In this document: positions 10,132 through 20,600 of the stretch, one piece after another
Layout of the letters: the number at the start of each line of letters is the position of its first letter
How positions within the stretch are numbered: position 1 is the stretch's first letter
Source of the DNA: Notospermus geniculatus
Taxonomy: Eukaryota; Nemertea; Pilidiophora; Heteronemertea; Lineidae
Direction of reading: 5' to 3'
Length of the DNA stretch: 64,000 nt
NCBI GenBank assembly: GCA_002633025.1
Contig: NMRB01000105.1
Span: forward strand, 319,426-383,425
Notes under the pieces: model-generated
The model's database searches: none
What the model was told of the DNA's origin: nothing
Seen by the model: only the letters and a program-made list of their open reading frames with translations
Made by a program: the position numbers and the translations under genes

Positions 10132-12801
10132 TCAGGCAGAACTTTCTTGAATACTTGATGACAACAGAAACATAGGGTTCTCATAAATGGCAGACTCGGA
10201 ATCAGACGGAACAACGTTGGATGCATCCGTTTCGTTGTTTATACATTCGTACCAGTGGTCACTTACGTCGAGGGAATTACATTCGGGGCTGACCTCATAA
10301 TAGTCTGGATGTCCACTTTGTTCTGCGGTTGCTATTGTACAATATTCTGATCTCACAAAACTGCTTTCGCCAAAAATAGGCCTACTGTTCTTTGCGCTCC
10401 TGCACTGGCTGAAGTGTCCGCTTGTATTACTTGCGCACGTGACGTCATGAAGAGTGGAGAGTGACGTCACCAAAGTCAAAGAATCGAGGTGATTTGAAGG
10501 ACATGTTGTCATCAAAGGTTGTGAATTGTCCAAGCTCAAACTGTCGTAAATACTCCTAAATGACAAGCCAAGCGAAAGAATGGACTGCCGAGAGCGGGAT
10601 CCGTGAGCTGGTCGTAATTTTCTCGGACTTGACCCTGAGCAAATTGTGTTCGTGTTCTCATCGTTGGGACTGGCAGGCCCACTGTTGTTGTTCGGTGTCG
10701 CCGAGTTTGAGTGGACCCTACTCTCACCGATACCCGAGTCCAAACTGCTGAACCTGAGGCGACTGATCGTTTCCGGACTCTGACAAAAAGCCGTGAAATT
10801 AAAGTTTTTAACATAGTGTGATAGCTTCTCCTCCGAGGATCTACCCGTTAAGATCGCGTCGCCGTCACATTCCGGCGTCCCGGGCTGTGAAACTGAGATA
10901 TCCACCCTGGCATGCCTGGGGGTTAAAGGATAATCGTAGATTGGGTCGTCCTCGCCACCAGATAGAGCAAAAGCAGGAATTTCACTCTCGCAGCCCTCAT
11001 TGTCAACAACCACACCCGACGGCGATACGTCTTTGGATTTACTTGCATCTATTGAAGAAGTACCAACCCGAAGCATTCGGACCTGCTCTGTATCACCAGG
11101 AGCACTCTCTAAAGTAGAACCAGCGATTTCTGGACAATCCCGCCTGATGTAACCTTCCCTAACATTTAGCGAATCCAGATCATCCCCACTTACTTCATTA
11201 AACGTTTCAGCAGCATCCCCGGGAATCCTATTGTCCGCAGCAAGCGGTCCAATCGAACCAGATTCCCGGTCTTTATTAGCGGTATTTCCACAAGCAAGAG
11301 GATTTCGTCCCTTTAAAAAAGTTCTCGGTGCCTCGGGCTTGTCACTAATGCTATTATTATCGTTAAGATAACGTTGATTATCCTCCAATTGTGAAATAAT
11401 TCTTATCCCGACGGAAGACGAACTAATCTCTGTCCTTTTGTCCCGTCTGACATCCTTAAACGATCTGTTTGTGGCAAATTTCGAGTGGTGGGGATCCAAA
11501 TTGTCTCCTTTTATTCCCCCGATTGTGGGAACGACCCTTCGTTCAGATAATTTCCTCCGTAGTACATCATCGATGACAACGTATTCGTTTGCTTCCCTGA
11601 GTCCCGGTCCTGATAGAAGCGGGTAACTGCCGCGTCTTTGGGGAGAAGCCTCCGCGAATCGCTCGTTGAAAGGCCGCTGTGTCTTCGACGAATGTTTCAC
11701 GCAGATACTTAGTTTGCAGTTGATACAAGCCTCGGGGTCATTCTGCAGCTGATTCCTTGAACCATTTGTAGGAATTTGCGCAGCAAGGTGGAAATATTTA
11801 TGGTACAGCACCATAGAGACCAGGGAGATGGTTGTCCCAGAGGCGATTGTGACCAAGGAGAACCAAAATAAATAGCTGTAATAACCGTCATTAAGGACCC
11901 AAGCTACGAACAGTATGACGTTCTCCGAGAATGTCACCAGGTAGAAACACAGGACCTTATATCGGGGTTGCCATGCCTGTACGTTGAGGAAACAGAAAAT
12001 GTGTATGAATGATGTCGCGATCGAGAGCAGGAGACGACGAATGGGCGACCTTTTAGTCTTCTCCGATTTTTTCTCCAGCGTGTCCAAGAAAAACAACCAG
12101 AAGAACATGACGATCCAGTGAAGGGCCAAAACTAAGAAGACCCAGTAGTTGTACACCGTTGCAAACACCACAAGGGCCATAATCCGGCATCCGAGCTCTC
12201 CGATTCTCCATGTAAATTTAGTAAAGGCGCCAATAAGAGCTTTGCCTATGCTGTCGAAATCTAATAGAGTCTGACCTTGGCGTTTGAATGTCGCCAAAGC
12301 CCACGAGTTCGACAAAAACGCAGTGACTATCGCGAAGATAACCTGCCATTCACGAAATGCTGCATCAGACACTGACATGTAGGACAACACGAAAAGGCTT
12401 GGTAAACCGCCACAGAAAACGTGGAAAAGTCTCAGCAGGCTGGCATCCGCCATGCCTCCGTCTGCTTCAAATACGTCACGGCGTACCACCAGCCGGGCGT
12501 ATCTGTACACAACACCAAGTTGTAACGTGTGGATGACAACATAAAATAGCACAGCAAAGCTACCGCATTTTTTCGAACATGCATCCGTCTTCCGCAACGC
12601 CCAGTGAAGCGAAACGACTTGTGTTGCGATGATCGGGAACGCGGTCAAAAAGCCAATCGTCCAGAACCAGTTTTCCTTCCCTCCTATTTGGTAGATGAAT
12701 ATCAGTGCCATGACGGAGGTGAATACCTCCAAGACGTATGAACAGATGTGGATGAGGAGGTTGAAGAAGAAATACGTCGTGTTGACTCGTCCGGGGACCA
12801 T
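10132..12801 (-). CDS. XKR: XK-related protein, tandem copy 1
   Basis: Single-exon membrane protein of 889 residues. The start at MVPGRVN (12801) is chosen because unit 2 shares sequence only from here on: the 35 extra codons upstream are antisense lipocalin DNA. Residues 1 to about 365 hold 8-10 hydrophobic segments with the XK pattern, including LLRLFHVFCGGLPSLFVL at the place of the family LLRLFE...PQL motif, YNYWVFLVLALHWIVMFFW and the WVLNDGYYSYLFW segment. After that comes a hydrophilic Ser/Asp-rich tail of about 520 residues, far longer than in human XKR8. The family includes caspase-activated phospholipid scramblases; that role is not shown here. It is convergent with the lipocalin. 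Its upstream DNA was replaced by the duplication, so its promoter is uncertain. Confidence 0.88.
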   Translation of the reverse strand: MVPGRVNTTYFFFNLLIHICSYVLEVFTSVMALIFIYQIGGKENWFWTIGFLTAFPIIATQVVSLHWALRKTDACSKKCGSFAVLFYVVIHTLQLGVVYRYARLVVRRDVFEADGGMADASLLRLFHVFCGGLPSLFVLSYMSVSDAAFREWQVIFAIVTAFLSNSWALATFKRQGQTLLDFDSIGKALIGAFTKFTWRIGELGCRIMALVVFATVYNYWVFLVLALHWIVMFFWLFFLDTLEKKSEKTKRSPIRRLLLSIATSFIHIFCFLNVQAWQPRYKVLCFYLVTFSENVILFVAWVLNDGYYSYLFWFSLVTIASGTTISLVSMVLYHKYFHLAAQIPTNGSRNQLQNDPEACINCKLSICVKHSSKTQRPFNERFAEASPQRRGSYPLLSGPGLREANEYVVIDDVLRRKLSERRVVPTIGGIKGDNLDPHHSKFATNRSFKDVRRDKRTEISSSSVGIRIISQLEDNQRYLNDNNSISDKPEAPRTFLKGRNPLACGNTANKDRESGSIGPLAADNRIPGDAAETFNEVSGDDLDSLNVREGYIRRDCPEIAGSTLESAPGDTEQVRMLRVGTSSIDASKSKDVSPSGVVVDNEGCESEIPAFALSGGEDDPIYDYPLTPRHARVDISVSQPGTPECDGDAILTGRSSEEKLSHYVKNFNFTAFCQSPETISRLRFSSLDSGIGESRVHSNSATPNNNSGPASPNDENTNTICSGSSPRKLRPAHGSRSRQSILSLGLSFRSIYDSLSLDNSQPLMTTCPSNHLDSLTLVTSLSTLHDVTCASNTSGHFSQCRSAKNSRPIFGESSFVRSEYCTIATAEQSGHPDYYEVSPECNSLDVSDHWYECINNETDASNVVPSDSESAIYENPMFLLSSSIQESSA

Positions 12802-12977
12802 TTTGCACAAGACAAAATGTAATGTCATTTTAAATAAATTTCTTAACGTGGGAAAAAATTCTATATTCCTGTTAGAGAAATTGAAAAATTCGCCCAAAAG
12901 TTCCAAAATTTCCTACTTCTTTTTTTCCACTTCTATTTCTTACTCCCTTCATCGCATTTTGTTTTCTTTCAATACAG

Positions 12978-12991
12978 ATTGTCCGATGTGA
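12978..12991 (+). pseudogene. Orphan copy of last lipocalin exon
   Basis: An exact copy of the 14-bp terminal lipocalin exon (AATACAG|ATTGTCCGATGTGA), carried by the duplication together with 160 bp of intron and the 3' UTR. The upstream lipocalin exons are not duplicated, so it can only be used by long-range splicing past unit 1. Confidence 0.85.
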
Positions 12992-13613
12992 AAATAGAAT
13001 ACATCTACAGCAGGAATGGTGTTACTACACAGACAGGAATACTCCTGATTAATCCCAATCTCCCGCCACAAATATTAGGTAGTACAATGAATCTCATCCT
13101 GCACCGAACAGAAGTCAACAAAGGTAACACCGTTTTTGCTGTACAGAAACATCGTTTTTTATGCATGAAAAATAAAAATCTCCCGGAGACAAAGTGTAAC
13201 TTCTATTTCTTAATTACCCAGGGAAAATGTGCAACAGAGATATTTGGAAGGTTAAAAGCATAGGTTACCAAAACAAGTTGAATTCCTGCATGTAACAAAA
13301 TTCTTCTCAAGAAAACAAGCACATCTAAATAACATAATACATTTTGTACTGTATTCGGGTATGACCACTGGTTTGCAAAGCACTGTTTATCTGTTGAAGA
13401 ACCTCTTTGAAATGGATTGTAACAACATCCAACTTCGATGTTGGTCCAAGTTTGATCTTGTCGGAGACTTTTGAATGAGCCTGTCCAGTCCAGACGATAC
13501 AACACGTCTTCCAACAAAGCCAAACACCGTTGTTGTATGCTGTTGTATGTCTATATGTTGTATCGTGTAGACTGCTTAATAGTGTGATACCAGACAGCTT
13601 AGCTATCACAATA

Positions 13614-16289
13614 TCAGGCAGAACTTTCTTGAATACTTGATGACAACAGAAACATAGGGTTCTCATAAATGGCAGACTCGGAATCAGACGGAACAACGTT
13701 GGATACATCCGTTTCGTTGTTTATGCATTCGTACCAGTGGTCACTTACGTCGAGGGAATTACATTCGGGGCTGACCTCATAATAGTCTGGCTGTCCACTT
13801 TGTTCTGCGGATGCTATTGTAGAATATTCTGATCTCACAAAACTGCTTTCGCCAAAAATACTGTTCTTTGCGCTCCTGCACTGGCTGAAATGTCCGCTTG
13901 TATTACTTGCGCACGTGACGTCATGATGAGTGGAGAGTGACGTCACCAAAGTCAAAGAATCGAGGTGATTTGAAGGACATGATGTTGTCATCGAAGGTTG
14001 TGAATTGTCCAAGCTCAAACTGTCGTAAATACTCCTAAATGACAAGCCAAGCGAAAGAATGGACTGCCGAGAGCGGGATCCGTGAGCTGGTCGTAATTTT
14101 CTCGGACTTGACCCTGGCGAGCAAATTGTGTTCGTGTTCTCATCGTTGGGACCGGCAGGCCCACTGTTGTTGTTCGGTGTCGCCGAGTTTGACTGGACCC
14201 TACTCTCACCGATACCCGAGTCCACACTGCTGAACCTGAGGCGACTGATCGTTTCCGGACTCTGACAAAAAGCCGTGAAATTAAAGTTTTTAACATAGTG
14301 TGATAGCTCCTCCTCCGAGGATCTACCCGTTAAGATGGCGTCGCCGTCACATTCCGGCGTCCCGGGCTGTGAAACTGAGATATCCACCCTGGCGTGCCTG
14401 GGGGTTAAAGGATAATCGTAGATATGGTCGTCCGCGCCACCAGACAGAGCAAAAGCAGGAATTTTACTCTCGCAACCCTCATTGTCAACAACCACACCCG
14501 ACGGCGATACGTCTTTGGATTTACTTGCATCTATTGAAGAAGTAGCAACCCGAAGTATTCGGACCTGCTCTCCCTCACCAGGAGCACTCTCTAAAGTAGA
14601 ACCAGCGATTTCTGGACAATCCCGCCTGATGTAACCTTCCCTAACATTTAGCGAATCCAGATCATCCCCACTTACTTCATTAAACGTTTCAGCAGCATCC
14701 CCGGGAATCCTATTGTCCGCAGCAAGTGGTCCAATCGAACCAGATTCCCGGTCATTATTAGCGGTATTTCTACACGCAAGAGGATTTCGTCCCTTTAAAA
14801 AAGTTCTCGGTGCCTCGGGCTTGTCACTAATGCTATTATTATCGTTAAGATAACGTTGATTATCCTCCAATTGTGAAATAATTCTTATCCCGACGGAAGA
14901 CGAACTAATCTCTGTCCTTTTGTCCAGTCTGACATCCTTAAACGATCTGTTTGTGGCAAATTTCGAGTGGTGGGGATCCAAATTGTCTCCTTTTATTCCC
15001 CCGATTGTGGGAACGACCCTTCGTTCAGATAATTTCCTCCGTAGTACATGTACATCATCGATGACAACGTATTCGTTTGCTTCCCTGCGTCCCGGTCGTG
15101 ATAGAAGCGGGTAACTGCCGCGTCTTTGGGGATGAACCTCCGCGAATCGCTCGTTGAAAGGCCGCTGTGTCTTCGACGAATGTTTCACGCAGATGCTTAG
15201 TTTGCAGTTAATACAACCCTCAGGGTCATTCTGCAGCTGATTCCTTGAACCATTTGTAGGAATTTGCGCAGCAAGGTGGAAATATTTATGGTACAGCACC
15301 ATAGAGACCAGGGAGATGGTTGTCCCGGAGGCGATTGTGACCAAGGAGAACCAAAATAAATAGCTGTAATAACCGTCATTAAGGACCCAAGCTACGAACA
15401 GTATGACGTTCTCCGAGAATGTCACCAGGTAGAAACACAGGACTTTATATCGGGGTTGCCATGCCTGTACGTTGAGGAAACAGAAAATGTGTATAAATGA
15501 TGTTGCGATCGAGAGCAGGAGACGACGAATGGGCGACCTTTTAGTCTTCTCCGATTTTTTCTCCAGCGTGTCCAAGAAAAACAACCAGGAGAACATGACG
15601 ATCCAGTGAAGGGCCAAGACTAAGAAGACCCAGTAGTTGTACACCGTTGCAAACACCACAAGGGCCATAATCCGGCATCCGAGCTCTCCGATTCTCCACG
15701 AAAATTTAGTAAAGGCGCCAATAAGAGCTTTGCCTATGCTTTCGAAATCTAATAGAGTCTGACCTTGGCGTTTGAATGTCGCCAAAGCCCACGAGTTCGA
15801 CAAAAACGCAGTGACTATCGCGAAAATAATCTGCCATTCACGAAATGCTGCATCAGATACTGACATGTAGGACAACACAAAAAGGCTTGGTAAACCGCCA
15901 CAGAAAACGTGAAAAAGTCTCAGCAGGATGGCATCAGCCATGCCTCCGTCTGCTTCATATACGTCACGGCGTACGACCAGCCGGGCGTATCTGTACACAA
16001 CACCAAGTTGTAACGTGTGGATGACAACATAAAATAGCACAGCAAAGCTACCGCATTTTTTTGAACATGCATCCGTCTTCCGCAACGCCCAGTGAAGCGA
16101 AACGATCTGTGTTGCAATGATCGGGAACGCGGTCAAAATGCCAATCGTCCAAAACCAATTTTCTTTGCCTCCTATTTGGTAGATGAATATCAGTGCCATG
16201 ACGTAGGTGAATACCTCCAAGACGTATGAACAGATGTGGATGAGGAGGTTGAAGAAGAAATACGTCGTGTTGACTCGTCCGGGGACCAT
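13614..16289 (-). CDS. XKR: XK-related protein, tandem copy 2
   Basis: An 891-residue paralogue of copy 1 from the same single-exon layout, starting at MVPGRVN (16289). The frame stays open 55 codons further to an ATG at 16454, so a longer start (MPGSNLHL) is possible; copy 1 has lost that part. The XK membrane core is at about 1-365 with WVLNDGYYSYLFW and LLRLFHVFCGGLPSL. The Ser-rich tail contains CINCKLSICVKHSS and ends in SAIYENPMFLLSSSIQ, kept identical in copy 1. The two proteins differ by scattered substitutions and by indels of whole codons only (for example HV inserted before LRRKLSE, a missing RP before IFGE), which suggests both are still under constraint. It keeps the native upstream DNA and is probably the parental locus. 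Confidence 0.88.
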   Translation of the reverse strand: MVPGRVNTTYFFFNLLIHICSYVLEVFTYVMALIFIYQIGGKENWFWTIGILTAFPIIATQIVSLHWALRKTDACSKKCGSFAVLFYVVIHTLQLGVVYRYARLVVRRDVYEADGGMADAILLRLFHVFCGGLPSLFVLSYMSVSDAAFREWQIIFAIVTAFLSNSWALATFKRQGQTLLDFESIGKALIGAFTKFSWRIGELGCRIMALVVFATVYNYWVFLVLALHWIVMFSWLFFLDTLEKKSEKTKRSPIRRLLLSIATSFIHIFCFLNVQAWQPRYKVLCFYLVTFSENVILFVAWVLNDGYYSYLFWFSLVTIASGTTISLVSMVLYHKYFHLAAQIPTNGSRNQLQNDPEGCINCKLSICVKHSSKTQRPFNERFAEVHPQRRGSYPLLSRPGRREANEYVVIDDVHVLRRKLSERRVVPTIGGIKGDNLDPHHSKFATNRSFKDVRLDKRTEISSSSVGIRIISQLEDNQRYLNDNNSISDKPEAPRTFLKGRNPLACRNTANNDRESGSIGPLAADNRIPGDAAETFNEVSGDDLDSLNVREGYIRRDCPEIAGSTLESAPGEGEQVRILRVATSSIDASKSKDVSPSGVVVDNEGCESKIPAFALSGGADDHIYDYPLTPRHARVDISVSQPGTPECDGDAILTGRSSEEELSHYVKNFNFTAFCQSPETISRLRFSSVDSGIGESRVQSNSATPNNNSGPAGPNDENTNTICSPGSSPRKLRPAHGSRSRQSILSLGLSFRSIYDSLSLDNSQPSMTTSCPSNHLDSLTLVTSLSTHHDVTCASNTSGHFSQCRSAKNSIFGESSFVRSEYSTIASAEQSGQPDYYEVSPECNSLDVSDHWYECINNETDVSNVVPSDSESAIYENPMFLLSSSIQESSA

Positions 16290-16296
16290 TTTGCAC

Positions 16297-17761
16297 TTCA
16301 GACGTTTGAGAATGAAGACACGATGGTACAAAAGAATGTTCACAAGTTTGGAACAGCAGACGGACTTGCTGTCACCGACGCTGGTGGAGAATTCGGTATC
16401 CAACTGTATCGTCAAGAACAAGAATGGGTTTAAATGCAGGTTGGAACCAGGCATGCAACTATAAATTTACACGCTGTCACAGAATCGGCCCAGAACTGGT
16501 GACTGATGTCCACACCAACTTGAAAACGGACGAAATTGCTCGATGACACTGTAACTACATATCCACAGAAAACGTTTTCATGCAGAAGTCTCCGTTGCAC
16601 ATGGCATGTTGAATCGCCATCACGTATATAAGAACGATTCCAAAACAGCGTTCAAGTGTCAATCATATCCTCCTCAGAAGAATTTACGAAGTTCTCCTAT
16701 CTCCTATCTCCTATTCACAAACTTCACGAATTGTCATTTGGAAGACTTGAGTGATACCCGCTCTGAATTGAAAAAGGTCCATTGGTCAAGTTGCCCGAGG
16801 TGGCATCCACTTGCTCTCCCCACTGCGAAGATTTTGACACTCCTCCGAACGAAATTGGACTGCAGAAGACTGAGTGACGACTCTAACCAGTTCCTTATCT
16901 GATCTGAATGAACGACAATTTTCCAGTGGTCAAGCTGTCAGTTCACCATCAACCGCGTCCCCAGGTCTTCGCTTCTGGCGTCTTGTCGTTCTTTCATCCG
17001 GATCCCACTGTGAGTTCGGGATGCCCTCCGTACTGGTGCATTCCCGAGGATCACGATGGTTACAATCACGCCCCACGCCGGACAAAGAATCCACGAGTCC
17101 TCAGGCGGGCAGCAGACGGGGCGGTATCGGTCTGTCTCGTGTCGTCTGCTGGATCTGCAATGACAAAACGTCAGACATTTCATTTATTTCAAGAATCATT
17201 CAGAATATCAACCAGTCCATGAACATCATTAATTCGCCGAATATTTCAATTGATAATGCCGTTTTTGGCAGTCAGATTTCGGTTCAATATTTTTCAAATC
17301 AACACCATCGAGGAATAAATTTAAACTTCTAGTTTACATTTGATGAGACCAGCAGCCAAATCTTTACGGGCTTATCTCTAATCGCATAAGTTAGCGATTT
17401 AAATCCTGCAATTTTTATATACATGTACCATAAACTGCTGATATGGTCTAGATACATTATGGCGGCCCGCGTAGCATTTCGAGATGCATTCCATTCCTAC
17501 TCGACTAGATGGAGTTCAGAAGCCACTTCTCTTTCGAGCGTGATTTGGGGAAGATGACTCGGATCCACCTCAGGAACTAAGGGGGGGGGGGGCGAACACA
17601 AAACTTCGAAAGTTGTCAGTTCTATATACTACCATTTACGACGTAAAGATAGAAACGCACAAGCATATGCTATTAATGAAAAAAAGTTGAAACTGCAGAT
17701 CACGTTGGACTGGACCAGCGGCAGGCCAGTGAAACCGAACGATCGGGCGGGTTGAAATTGA
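16297..17761. other. XK-related upstream region, no gene seen
   Basis: Overlapping frames of up to 152 codons (16874-17332, +) show no family similarity or splice context. A G-run sits at 17581-17592. The region probably holds the promoter of XK-related copy 2, but no core motif stands out. Confidence 0.35.
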
Positions 17762-17912
17762 AGGGAGCTTTCGAAATCAAACGATAAACGTGAACTTTAC
17801 GACAACATTATTTTTTATACTACACATTAACCAGATTTTATATTGCATTTTCGGTACAAAAATAAAGTTGTCATTAACGTTTACGTTTATCGTTTGATTT
17901 CGAAACCTCCCT
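17762..17912. mobile_element. MITE, AGGGAGTTT family, copy 2
   Basis: Same family as 6445-6590, with ends AGGGAGCTTTCGAAATCAAA and TTTGATTTCGAAACCTCCCT and the same centre ATTTTATATTGCATTTTCGG. Confidence 0.85.
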
Positions 17913-19040
17913 AATGACACCATAGCCAACACGTTTTTCATGGTAACGAATGAGAAAGATTTCGCGAAACTGTAACTATCTACCTACCTGACATTCCAAC
18001 ATGTATTCTGGTCACTTGAAATTGTTCCAATGACGTCCTACTGATCCAACATTGGATGAGCAATAGTCGTCAGATTGCTTTTCCCATGCCATAAATCATT
18101 TACAAATTAGGGAAGGACCACCGACAACCCGTGGAATTTAATTTTCCGCTCCACACTTCGCTAAGCACTAAATCGACTGTGCGGAATTGACCGCAAATTA
18201 AAACATTGTTGCGGTCACCAAATTGTCTCTTTTACAACCGAAATCTCGTGAAGTCATGATGCCAATTCCTAAGTTGCTGTAATTACAACCAAATGTCGGC
18301 CAAACGAATTCCATGCTTATACAATACTCCACCATTTTTGTACTGCCAGTCTTTGTAATGTACGTAACCATTAGGTCTACTTAGAATGAAACAATCTTCT
18401 TTGTCAAGATGTGCTAGACGTCACACCTCTCGTGTCTCCGATTTCGGAAGTTGTCTGCACATGATACCTCGTTATGAATAGTAAAACAGGCTTAAAATAG
18501 ACGACCAATAATTGATAAAGACCTGAGGAACAACATTCTAACATCTTGAAGTGATAAATACGTGTACAAGAAGGAACCATCGGGAGGTTTTGATACGAAT
18601 AAAGCCTATTCTTACCCATCAAAACCTCCCTGGAAGAACTAGGCCTATTTCTACGCGGGAGATCACAACACAAGAATCTCCTTTTCGCCTTTTCGTGACT
18701 GGAAACATCAGTGACGAAGACTTCGAAATGCAATCGAATCATATGGATGCCCATGGTCCGCTCCCAGAGGGATCCTAAGATTTATGCATGGTCAGGTCGG
18801 CACCAATGTACCCTGCTGCTAGGTAGGCCTACACCCAACGCCTAATACCACGACAAAATGGGGGGACAACAGAAAAGTCACGACTTACCTTGCTTTCCAC
18901 ATTTCTCTGTGCGACTGTCGTCTCCTATATATGAGAATAATATGTTTCCCACACGAGAGAACGTTTCACGTTGCGGTGCTCAAACTTTGGAAAAGCTTTG
19001 AACACACGGAGCAAATTCCAACATAAATCGTTGATTAGTT
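17913..19040. other. No gene recognised
   Basis: Mostly unique-looking sequence. A short inverted repeat (GGGAGGTTTTGAT...ATCAAAACCTCCC) lies at about 18580-18631. A 116-codon minus frame at 18404-18754 has no recognisable similarity. Confidence 0.35.
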
Positions 19041-19139
19041 CTTGGAGGAATTTGTCGGTATAATTCCTCCAAGATTAGTTTTACCAGAAAATAGATATTT
19101 TTGGCTTTACCTTGGAGGAATTATAATTCCTCCAAGGTT
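19041..19139. repeat. Two GGAGGAATTATA hairpins
   Basis: CTTGGAGGAATTTGTCGGTA then TAATTCCTCCAAG, and a few bases later CCTTGGAGGAATTATAATTC then CTCCAAGG, a perfect 28-bp palindrome. Related hairpins lie at 20562-20600 and 21163-21196. Confidence 0.8.
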
Positions 19140-19182
19140 TTACAGACTTTTTAACGTTTTTTTTAAATTGGAGCAGAAAATT

Positions 19183-19710
19183 CTAATCCTTGAGCCGTTG
19201 CGCGAAGACTTGACAAATTCGCGCATGCCTTATAAAGGAATCGGGTAATAATTTTCCGTCTCGAGATATACCGGTACATGTAGTGATGCCGACACATGCA
19301 GAATGAACGGAACCTACGGTACGTAAATAGAGGGAACAAGACAGAGATGGCAAGAGGTTCTGACTACAGTTGTGGCTACTATGACGATTACAAAAATATC
19401 GAACTAAGCAAGGAAGGAATGAACTTTTTACAGTTTTCTTTGGGCGAGACACAAGACGCCGCCAAAGCATTATGACCTTTTCGTCAAACAAATGATCCAA
19501 AACATCAACGAGAAAGGGCGTGTTCAGCGAAGTAAATCGGAACGCGACGAACATCGCACTTTCCTGACAACACAAACACAAAGAAAAAACAATAATTAAG
19601 CGACGGGTTTCCATTGCCACGGTGTCGTCTGCTTCAATTAGAGAAGACAACTTTCCCATGGGTGAGGACAAAGAACGCGGCATCAACAACAAATCTCTGT
19701 CTACATACAA
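19183..19710 (-). CDS. Uninterrupted 175-codon frame, unknown
   Basis: Open from ATG 19710 to a stop at 19183, with Cys- and Leu-rich stretches (IIVFSLCLCCQESAMFV). A TTGTCAG acceptor-like site occurs inside it near 19570, so a spliced exon starting at GAAAGTGCG is an alternative reading. No family is recognised and codon use gives no help. It may be chance. Confidence 0.2.
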   Translation of the reverse strand: MYVDRDLLLMPRSLSSPMGKLSSLIEADDTVAMETRRLIIVFSLCLCCQESAMFVAFRFTSLNTPFLVDVLDHLFDEKVIMLWRRLVSRPKKTVKSSFLPCLVRYFCNRHSSHNCSQNLLPSLSCSLYLRTVGSVHSACVGITTCTGISRDGKLLPDSFIRHARICQVFAQRLKD

Positions 19711-20051
19711 ATATGTCGATTATTATCTATATGGTGAAATATATCACAGGTCAATGCTGTTTTCAACACCTTTTGACCTCCTGGTCCCAGGATAATGAAC
19801 GGTCCGGGAGTTCAGGTCAAGAATGTGTACCTTTCACAGCGGCTTCAAGGGAGTCCTTTGACCAAACTGTGGGGACACCCATTTTCTTCTATGAGCGTAC
19901 AAACATTGAAATAACAAGTGTCCACCGACCAATACTCTGGTAGTATATTTCGTATAGACCTACTGATACAAGTACTAGGCCTGACTACTCCAAGGCCTAA
20001 CCTGTAAATGATTTCAGCAACACATTCAAAATGGAATGGCCAGGGCCATTG

Positions 20052-20488
20052 TGCTCACCTCTGTGACAGAGTATGAAGTGTGAGTAGCCTGGTGATACAC
20101 TGAATGGTGAAGGATTAGTGCAGAAACATCGTAACATTTACTACCGATGAGATATGGCCAAAGTCACTTTTTTAAGATGGCCGCCTGGCAGCCATGTTGA
20201 AGTCCAATCGAACCGAAATTTGGCATATAAGTAGACGGTACCAAGACACACATTTAGGCACGGTCAAAGCATCCTAGCTCCCACTATTTTTATGAGGTGT
20301 GGGTCGAAGTCCATTTTTCAAGATGGCTCCCTGGCGGCCATATTTGACGTCGAATCTAGGTACCTGTACACCAAATTTCAAGTTTGTAACCCAAGCGGTT
20401 TAGAAACGTGCCACCCCTGTTAACGACGACGGACGACGACGACGGACGACACACCATGAGAGAAGCTCACCTCACAGAGGTGAGCTAA
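20052..20488. mobile_element. Foldback with GCTCACCTCTGTGA ends
   Basis: The left end GCTCACCTCTGTGACAGAG matches the right-end cluster CTCACCTCACAGAGGTGAGC. The inside carries two copies of an AAGATGG-CCTGGCGGCCAT motif and a GACGGACGACGACG run. The boundaries are approximate. Confidence 0.65.
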
Positions 20489-20561
20489 TAAAAAGGATGA
20501 AAATACCCCAACACAGTGAGGCAGTATCCTTCAGCCCAGGCTCATATTTGAATAGGGCATA

Positions 20562-20600
20562 CCTTGGAGGAATTATACTGACAGTATAATTCCTCCAATG
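20562..20600. repeat. GGAGGAATTATA hairpin
   Basis: CCTTGGAGGAATTATACTGA and the inverse TCAGTATAATTCCTCCAA form a 36-40 bp foldback of the same short family as at 19041. Confidence 0.8.

Larger units (their letters stand above)
9311..12808. repeat. Tandem duplication, unit 1
   Basis: Nearly identical to 12811-16296. It runs from the middle of a MITE, through the last lipocalin exon, to 7 bases above the likely start codon of the XK-related gene. Differences are scattered substitutions and small indels, for example 18 bp present at about 9860 and absent from unit 2. It joins unit 2 head to tail, with two extra bases (AA) at 12809-12810. Confidence 0.95.
12811..16296. repeat. Tandem duplication, unit 2
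   Basis: Second copy of 9311-12808. Its left edge is the novel junction (XK-related 5' end fused to mid-MITE sequence). Its right edge, after TTTTGCAC at 16296, runs into unique DNA and so keeps the original upstream flank of the XK-related gene. Confidence 0.95.

Noticed and set aside
12802-12906. N-terminal extension of XK-related copy 1
   Set aside because: These 35 codons are antisense lipocalin intron brought by the duplication junction; homology with copy 2 starts only at MVPGRVN.
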